Below, piece after piece: positions 7,702 to 12,853 of a stretch of DNA of 14,231 bases (its first letter is position 1; each line of letters starts with the position of its first letter). The notes under the pieces were generated by a model. The model made no database searches, was not told where the DNA came from, and saw only the letters and a list, made by a program, of their open reading frames with translations. The position numbers and the translations under genes were made by a program. The stretch comes from Pseudomonas sp. UBA5782 (GTDB lineage Bacteria; Pseudomonadota; Gammaproteobacteria; Pseudomonadales; Pseudomonadaceae): contig DIEE01000124.1 of the NCBI GenBank assembly GCA_002418465.1, positions 1 to 14,231 on the forward strand. Reading direction: 5' to 3'.

Positions 7702-9336
7702 ATGCGCCTTTCCACATCGCAGGTCTTCACCTCCAACGTTTCCGGCTACCAGAAGGGTTACTCGGAGATCGTCAAGACGCAGCAGCAGCTTTCCAGCGGC
7801 GTGCGCATCCAGACCCCGGCAGACGACCCGGTGGGCGCCGCACGCCTGCTGCAGCTCGAGCAGCAGAGCTCCGAGCTGAGCCAGTACAGCACCAACCTGA
7901 CCACGGCCACCAACAGCCTGACCCAAGAGGAGGGCGTGCTGACCTCGGTGACCAACGTGCTTCAGCGCGCGCGGGAACTGGCCGTGCGCGCCGGTAACGG
8001 CTCGCTGTCGGACAACGACCGCACCTCGATTTCCAGCGAACTGGAGCAGATCCAGACCCAGTTGATGAACCTGATGAACAGCAAGGACTCCAGCGGCCAG
8101 TACCTGTTCAGCGGCTCCAACAGCGGCACCCAGCCCTACGTGCAGAATCCCAATGGCTCCTACACCTACCAGGGCGACCAGGGCTCTCTGGGCCTGCAGG
8201 TGGCCAGTTCGACGCGGATGTCGATCAACGACAGCGGCTGGAGCGTGTTCGAGAACGTCACCAACGCCAGCCGTACCTACGCCGATGCCCCGACCCGCGA
8301 CTACACCGACCCGGATACCGGCGTGGCCGTGACCGGCGCGGTTTCGGCGGATGACCAGCGCGTGTTCCTTTCCCAGGGACTGGTGGAAAGCGACAGCAAG
8401 TACAACAGCAGCTTCCGCGCCGGTTCGCCGTACACCCTGGAGCTGGTCAGCAGTACCCAGTTCAAGATCACCGACAAGGACGGCAATGACGTCACCAGCG
8501 AGGCTTCCAGCACCAACGGCAGCTTCGATCCGACCGCCATCGACGGCAACACGGTGACCTTCCGCGGCGTCAGCCTGGAACTGGACGTGGCCCTCAAGGA
8601 TGGCGACAACTCGGCGGATTCCTCGCTGGACAACCTGCTCACCGGCTACAGCTTCGACTTCGGCATGGCGCCCGACGAATTCGCCGTGACCCGCAGCGCG
8701 ACCAACACCTCCGGCGCGCAGATGACCGCCAGCGTCGCCAACCAGAACAACTACACCACGCAGTTCCCGGCCAACGGCGTGATCGTCCAGTTCACCAGCG
8801 CCACCGGTTACTCGGTGTACTCGCAGCCGATGAAGACTGGCGATGCGGCGATCTCCACCGGCACCCTTGGCGCCACCTTCCCGCAGACCATTTCCGTGGG
8901 CGGCGTGGACATGAGTATCAGCGCCGCGCCGGCCACGGGCGATCAGTTCACCCTGCAGCCGAAATCGCAGGAAACCCAGAGCATCCTGGAAACCATCTCC
9001 AACCTGACCGCGGCGCTGAAAACGCCGACCTCGGGCGATACCGCCGCGCAACTCGCCCTGCGCGATGCCGTCGCCTCGGCGATCACCAACCTCGACAAGG
9101 GCTCCAACCAGGTCCTCGCTACCCAGGCCTCGATCGGCGCGCGACTGAACACCGTCGATGTGCTCACCACCGAGAACGAGACCCTGTCCATCACCAACGC
9201 CTCCACCCAGTCGGACATCCGCGACACCGACATGGCCGCCGCGACGACCCAGCTGGTCCTGCAGCAAACCATGCTCGAAGCGGCGCAGGCCTCGTTCATC
9301 AAGATCAGCCAGCTGAGTCTGTTCGATAAGATGTAA
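7702..9336 (+). CDS. flgL: Hook-filament junction protein FlgL (HAP3), long form
   Basis: FlgL is the second junction layer, between FlgK and flagellin. The N-terminus MRLSTSQVFTSNVSGYQKG with the flagellin-like QLSSGVRIQTPADDPVGAAR, and the C-terminus SDIRDTDMAAATTQLVLQQT ending SLFDKM, are the coiled helices shared with flagellin. The protein is 544 residues, about 100 more than the P. aeruginosa protein as I remember it. The excess lies in the surface-exposed middle, which holds two beta modules at about 234-303 and 351-420 that look like divergent tandem copies. A strong AGGAGG (7689-7694) precedes the ATG. It is the last gene of the rod-ring-junction operon; a hairpin follows the stop. 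Confidence 0.96.
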   Translation: MRLSTSQVFTSNVSGYQKGYSEIVKTQQQLSSGVRIQTPADDPVGAARLLQLEQQSSELSQYSTNLTTATNSLTQEEGVLTSVTNVLQRARELAVRAGNGSLSDNDRTSISSELEQIQTQLMNLMNSKDSSGQYLFSGSNSGTQPYVQNPNGSYTYQGDQGSLGLQVASSTRMSINDSGWSVFENVTNASRTYADAPTRDYTDPDTGVAVTGAVSADDQRVFLSQGLVESDSKYNSSFRAGSPYTLELVSSTQFKITDKDGNDVTSEASSTNGSFDPTAIDGNTVTFRGVSLELDVALKDGDNSADSSLDNLLTGYSFDFGMAPDEFAVTRSATNTSGAQMTASVANQNNYTTQFPANGVIVQFTSATGYSVYSQPMKTGDAAISTGTLGATFPQTISVGGVDMSISAAPATGDQFTLQPKSQETQSILETISNLTAALKTPTSGDTAAQLALRDAVASAITNLDKGSNQVLATQASIGARLNTVDVLTTENETLSITNASTQSDIRDTDMAAATTQLVLQQTMLEAAQASFIKISQLSLFDKM

Positions 9337-9370
9337 GGCTTCGGCGGCAGTATCTCTGCAACTCACGAAC

Positions 9371-9411
9371 AGGCGCGCCCGGAATGGCGCGCTTATTCGT
9401 TCTATTCTGTT
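9371..9411 (+). terminator. Probable terminator after flgL
   Basis: GCGCGCC (9373-9379) pairs with GGCGCGC (9386-9392) around CGGAAT; the flanking AG and TT extend the stem by an A-T and a G-T pair. A T-rich but interrupted tract follows (TTATTCGTTCTATTCTGTTTT). Stem strength and position support termination of the flg operon, while the broken T-tract suggests it may be leaky and let some transcript enter the next genes. Confidence 0.65.
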
Positions 9412-9414
9412 TTC

Positions 9415-9428
9415 CTGAATAAATTCAG
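9415..9428 (+). promoter_or_regulatory. FleQ-box-like dyad upstream of the second sigma-54 promoter
   Basis: CTGAATAAATTCAG is an inverted repeat with 6-nt arms around AA. It agrees at 10 of 14 positions, including the whole core AATAAATT, with the FleQ consensus of P. aeruginosa as I remember it (GTCAATAAATTGAC). It lies 7 bp upstream of the -24 element at 9436. FleQ is the master sigma-54 activator of flagellar genes, so a site here would place the following genes under flagellar control. The outer C/G positions are swapped relative to the consensus, so the assignment is tentative. Confidence 0.45.
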
Positions 9429-9435
9429 TAGAAAC

Positions 9436-9450
9436 AGGCATCAAGCTTGC
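9436..9450 (+). promoter_or_regulatory. Sigma-54 (RpoN) promoter of the putative glycosylation genes
   Basis: AGGCAT, CAAGC, TTGC differs from TGGCAC-N5-TTGC at two positions only and keeps both invariant doublets: GG at 9437-9438 and GC at 9449-9450, with the same 12-bp phase as the flgF promoter. Expected start of transcription is near 9461-9463, leaving a leader of about 58 nt that contains a small ACCGC/GCGGT hairpin (9485-9497). No sigma-70-like or sigma-28-like promoter stands out in this gap. Confidence 0.7.
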
Positions 9451-9519
9451 AAATTAGCAGTCACACCTTAGCATCCGCCAAAAAACCGCCACGCGGTCGA
9501 GAGCAAAGAGGCAGCGACG

Positions 9520-10761
9520 ATGATGGAAGAGGCACAAGCCGTTCGGCGGCAAGCGTATGAGCATTTCAGCCAAGGCAACTTAGAGAAAGCCTTGCAGCTC
9601 TTCAGGCAACTGGAGACGGAAGCGGAGGACGCCGAGCTGGCGAACGATATCGCTGTCGTCCTCTACCGCCTCGGGCAGACGGAAAAGGCGGTCGAGAAGT
9701 TTCGTCATTCGCTGAGCCTGGGTGGCGGGGATTTCCTCGCGGTGAATGCTATCGAGATTCTCGACGAGCAAGTAAAAAGCGCTGCCGCGAAGAAAGCCGC
9801 GCCGGTTGCCGCACCCGCACCGGTATCGACGGCGACATCGGCCTTCGACCAACTGGGCCGCAGCCTGACTACGCAGGCCCTTGAAATCTGGCGCAAGGAC
9901 AGCCCGTACGCGCTGCACCGGGCCGCCGCCGCGCTGGAAGACGAAGAGTGGTTCAAGGTCATTCTAAAAAGCGTCGACGACCCCGTTCAACTGGACCATT
10001 TTCTCCCCGGCTTCATCAGCGCGACCGACCAGGCCGTGTTCGTCGGCTCTTCGGGCGGGGCGGCACTTCAGGAAGCGATGCGCTTCATGCGGGTCATACT
10101 CCGGTACGCCAGGACGAATGGCATCGCCTTCGACGAAAAGACCAAGATCGCCGACTTCGGCAGCGGTTGGGGCCGCTACACGCGTTTCCTGCTCAAATAC
10201 GCCAGCCCGGACAACATCTATGGCCTCGAAGTGAACAGGGGCATGGTCGAGCATTGCCGCAAGGCATTTGGCCTGGGCAACTTCCTGAAGGTAGAGGCGT
10301 TTCCCCCCTGTGATCTGCGCGACGGACTGCTGGATCTGACCTTCGGCTATTCGGTTTTTTCGCACCTGTCTCCGGATTGCGCGAATGCCTGGATCGAAGA
10401 GTTCGCACGTATCACCCGTCCGGGTGGCTTGGTCATGATGACGACCCAAGGGCGTTCGTTCATCGACTATTGCGCCGACATCAGAAGGCGTAACGACCGC
10501 TCCAACGAGTGGTTCGTATCGCTCATCAATTCCTTCGTCGATGTCGAGGCCAGTTACCGGGATTACGACGACGGCGTGCTGTTGCATGCGGGCTTCGGCC
10601 AGTACGGTGGTACGTACGGAGAAACGTTGGTGCCGAAGGGACACATCGAGAAGCACTGGTTGAAGTACTTCGATCTGGTGGACTTCGTAGACAGTCGCTC
10701 TGTCCTGCCTCAGGCTCTTTTCGTTCTGCGCCGGAATGAACGAGTATTCGAGCATGCCTGA
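9520..10761 (+). CDS. TPR-like/SAM-dependent methyltransferase fusion, putative flagellin-glycan methyltransferase
   Basis: This 413-residue protein has an N-terminal helical region (about residues 5-80) resembling two tetratricopeptide repeats (QAYEHFSQGNLEKALQLFRQ, then a similar block with LGQTEKAVEKF). An Ala/Pro-rich linker (about 85-108) follows, then a class I SAM methyltransferase domain. The SAM-binding glycine motif is IADFGSGWGRYTR from residue 210, and the post-strand RPGG at 300-303 is typical of Methyltransf_11/25-type enzymes. There is no signal peptide, so it is cytoplasmic. AAGAGG (9506-9511) suits the ATG at 9520; a second ATG follows directly. It is the first gene of the putative glycosylation island after flgL, so methylation of an activated sugar or of protein-bound glycan is likely. 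The substrate cannot be read from the sequence; TPR regions often bind partner proteins, perhaps flagellin or the transferase. Confidence 0.8.
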   Translation: MMEEAQAVRRQAYEHFSQGNLEKALQLFRQLETEAEDAELANDIAVVLYRLGQTEKAVEKFRHSLSLGGGDFLAVNAIEILDEQVKSAAAKKAAPVAAPAPVSTATSAFDQLGRSLTTQALEIWRKDSPYALHRAAAALEDEEWFKVILKSVDDPVQLDHFLPGFISATDQAVFVGSSGGAALQEAMRFMRVILRYARTNGIAFDEKTKIADFGSGWGRYTRFLLKYASPDNIYGLEVNRGMVEHCRKAFGLGNFLKVEAFPPCDLRDGLLDLTFGYSVFSHLSPDCANAWIEEFARITRPGGLVMMTTQGRSFIDYCADIRRRNDRSNEWFVSLINSFVDVEASYRDYDDGVLLHAGFGQYGGTYGETLVPKGHIEKHWLKYFDLVDFVDSRSVLPQALFVLRRNERVFEHA

Positions 10762-10847
10762 ACGACATATGGCTTCATCGACAGGTATCGGCAGCCTCAA
10801 GGCTTCAGCAAGTGGACATGGACAGAAAGCAGGCCGCCTTGGCGTTT

Positions 10848-10853
10848 GGAGGA
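10848..10853 (+). promoter_or_regulatory. Ribosome binding site fixing the O-methyltransferase start
   Basis: GGAGGA followed by AAC and ATG at 10857 is a near-ideal Shine-Dalgarno arrangement. Upstream in-frame candidates, GTG 10812 and ATG 10818, have no such site, so the shorter protein is preferred. Confidence 0.75.
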
Positions 10854-10856
10854 AAC

Positions 10857-11531
10857 ATGCGTCGCGATGAGCTGGATCCGTTGCCCTATGCGGAGGGCTA
10901 TCCCAGTCTGCTTTCGGTGACTGGCCGGGTGGACATCCACAGCCTGGTGGCGAAATTTCTCTCCGACAGCCGAACTCAGGGGGCTTACCTCGAATTCGGC
11001 GTAGGAAAGGGGCGTTCTGCGGTGTCGGCACTGCGCGCCTATCGCCGCGAAAATGTGTGCGACCGCTACATCCTTTGCGACTCGTTCGAAGGCCTGCCCG
11101 AACTGACAGGAGTCGACGTTGGCTCCCGACAGTTCCAGCGCGGCGACTATGCCTTCGACCAGCCCGCCGTCGAGGCTTTTCTGGAACGCTACGGAGTTGC
11201 GGATGCGGCGCCCATTTCGTTCCTGAAAGGCTGGTTCGGGCCTGATACCGCCGACGAGGTCACTCAGGTTCTCGGCGACTCGCCGGTGGCTGTCATTCAC
11301 GTCGACGTCGACCTCTATGAGTCCTGCGGCTGGGTATTGCAGGCGGTGACCCGTCATGTGCGTCCTGGCGTGGTGATGCTGTTCGATGACTGGAACTGCT
11401 TCAATGCATCCAATCGTTTTGGCGAGCGCCGGGCCACCGCGGAATGGCTGCGCGCCAATCCCGGATTCGAATTGAACGAACTCTCATCCTACGGCTGGCA
11501 CGGGCGTGCCTTCGTATTCGATTGCCTTTGA
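10857..11531 (+). CDS. TylF/MycF-type metal-dependent O-methyltransferase
   Basis: The 224-residue protein fits the TylF/NovP/MycF family, which methylates sugar hydroxyls using SAM and Mg2+. Visible motifs are the SAM-binding YLEFGVGKGRSA (Glu46-Gly52 core), CDSFEGLPE, the conserved FLKGWFGPDT, the acidic strand HVDVDLYES (Asp150 and Asp152), and LFDDW with Asp177 and Asp178. The last acids match the expected metal-binding positions, so the active site appears complete. It has no signal peptide. It lies 95 nt after the first methyltransferase gene with no terminator between them, and 26 nt before the cytidylyltransferase gene, so they are probably co-transcribed. Likely role: O-methylation of a sugar in the flagellar glycan. 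Other members act on antibiotics, but the context argues for a glycan. Confidence 0.85.
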   Translation: MRRDELDPLPYAEGYPSLLSVTGRVDIHSLVAKFLSDSRTQGAYLEFGVGKGRSAVSALRAYRRENVCDRYILCDSFEGLPELTGVDVGSRQFQRGDYAFDQPAVEAFLERYGVADAAPISFLKGWFGPDTADEVTQVLGDSPVAVIHVDVDLYESCGWVLQAVTRHVRPGVVMLFDDWNCFNASNRFGERRATAEWLRANPGFELNELSSYGWHGRAFVFDCL

Positions 11532-11557
11532 GCAATAGCTCAATACAGGAGCCAGAT

Positions 11558-12853
11558 ATGTCCGGAAAAGTGGTCGCCATCATGCCGGCAAAGGGCAGCA
11601 GCGAACGAATCAAGAATAAAAACCTGGCAGTTCTGGACGGTGAGCATCTCTTCAAGCGGAAGCTTCGCCAGTTGCTCGACTGCAAGGAGATCGACGAGGT
11701 CTATCTCGATACCGATTCGGATGAACTGGCCGCATTGGTCGATGACTTGCCGGTCAAGGTTCTGAAGCGGCCGAGCGAGTTGGCGAGCAATAAAACGGAC
11801 GGGCATGAGCTGTTCGCCTACGAGTGCGCGCAGGTCGAGGCCGATATCTACATACAGACGCTTTGTACCGCGCCATTCGTCGATGCTGAATGTATTAGTC
11901 GCGCGCTGCGCCAATTGAGCGACAGTGGTTCGGACTCGTTGATCGCCATTCGCAAGGAAAAGCAATACACCTGGGGAGAAGACGAACCCAACTACGGCTG
12001 GGGACGCATCCCCAATAGCGTCGATCTGCCGCCCACCTATATCGAGGCGATGAGTCTCTACATGGTCAAGCGCGGTGATGTGCCTATCACCAGGCGCTTT
12101 ACCGAAAAGCCTTCTTTTTTCGAACTTAGCCCGGAAGAAAGCCTGGACGTGAACTGGCCTGCCGATCTGCAGTTGGCCGAGACCGTGTCCGCCGGCAAGC
12201 GCGCCCAGGAAAACCTGGCGATGCAGGCACTCAAGCCGTTCCTTTCCTCCGCGATCCTCTCCGATATCACCCGGCAACTGGGGTTCGATTGCACGCTGCC
12301 CAAAGAACTGAAGCCCAACATGGGCCGACGGGTTTTCGGTCTGGCCAAGACCCTGCAGCTGGATCATTGCCAGCCCGGCGAATCCTGGGAGGGCATCTAT
12401 GACGCCCTGGGCAGTTATGAGTTTGTCCGTCCTGGCGATGTCATCGTGGTCAACAACCCGGTTCCGGACAGCGCCTATTTCGGCAATCTGAACGCCGGTC
12501 TGGCGTCGCGGGCCGGCTCGGTCGGCGCCGTCATCAACGGGTTGACCCGCGACGTGAACGCCGTGCGCAACCTGGATTTTCCGGTCTTCTCCCATGGACA
12601 TTACTGCTCCGATATCAAATATCGGGGAGTCGTCCGCTCGATGAACAAGCCCGTCCTGATCGGCGAAGTACGTGTGGCCAACGGCGACTATGTGTTCGGT
12701 GACGAAGACGGGATCGTCGTGGTTCCGCGTGAAAAATGGAGTGAGGTCAAAGCCGCCGTACTGCAAGGCATCGACAAGGAGTGGCGAGTCGGCAGGGCAG
12801 TGGCGATGGGGCTTCCGGCCAAGGAAATATTCAATTCGATTGGGGAGTTTTGA
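11558..12853 (+). CDS. Fusion of CMP-sialate-synthetase-like cytidylyltransferase and RraA-like (HMG/CHA aldolase family) domain
   Basis: This is a 431-residue two-domain cytoplasmic protein. Residues 1 to about 225 resemble acylneuraminate cytidylyltransferases (NeuA, PseF): a nucleotide-binding start VVAIMPAKGSSERIKNKNL, a QTLCTAPFVDAECISRAL strand-helix, and SLDVNWPADLQLAE, which corresponds to the usual D-x-D-x-x-x-D-L stretch but reads D197-V-N199. Residues from about 232 to the end are RraA-like: PGDVIVVNNP, NAGLASRAGSVGAVINGLTR followed by Asp332, FPVFSHG, and GDYVFGDEDGIVVVP. Arg331-Asp332 is the pair needed in HMG/CHA aldolases, but the acid normally 21 residues before the Arg is Asn310. 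AGGAG (11547-11551) fixes the ATG at 11558; a longer reading from 11444 would overlap the previous gene and was rejected. The stop overlaps the next start (TGATG). Probable role: CMP activation of a keto sugar acid, perhaps with aldol chemistry on it. Confidence 0.85.
   Translation: MSGKVVAIMPAKGSSERIKNKNLAVLDGEHLFKRKLRQLLDCKEIDEVYLDTDSDELAALVDDLPVKVLKRPSELASNKTDGHELFAYECAQVEADIYIQTLCTAPFVDAECISRALRQLSDSGSDSLIAIRKEKQYTWGEDEPNYGWGRIPNSVDLPPTYIEAMSLYMVKRGDVPITRRFTEKPSFFELSPEESLDVNWPADLQLAETVSAGKRAQENLAMQALKPFLSSAILSDITRQLGFDCTLPKELKPNMGRRVFGLAKTLQLDHCQPGESWEGIYDALGSYEFVRPGDVIVVNNPVPDSAYFGNLNAGLASRAGSVGAVINGLTRDVNAVRNLDFPVFSHGHYCSDIKYRGVVRSMNKPVLIGEVRVANGDYVFGDEDGIVVVPREKWSEVKAAVLQGIDKEWRVGRAVAMGLPAKEIFNSIGEF

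Noticed and set aside
7672..9444. Very long antisense open frame (about 590 codons) across flgL
   Set aside because: It mirrors flgL, which is certain. GC-rich codon bias keeps the opposite frame open; its translation is rich in Gly, Arg, Val and His and shows no family motif.
9420..9446. Sigma-28 (FliA) promoter in the gap after flgL
   Set aside because: TAAA at 9420 is present, but the bases 15 nt further (CATCAAGC) do not match GCCGATAA.
10812..10856. Longer start for the TylF-type methyltransferase
   Set aside because: No Shine-Dalgarno sequence precedes it, while GGAGGA lies just before ATG 10857.
10762..10856. Terminator or promoter between the two methyltransferase genes
   Set aside because: Only a tiny GCCT/AGGC inverted repeat near 10795 without T-tract, and no sigma-54 or sigma-70 elements that I can recognise.
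11444..11557. Longer start for the cytidylyltransferase-RraA fusion
   Set aside because: It overlaps the previous gene by 88 nt and adds an Arg-rich stretch ahead of the normal nucleotide-binding N-terminus; AGGAG supports ATG 11558.
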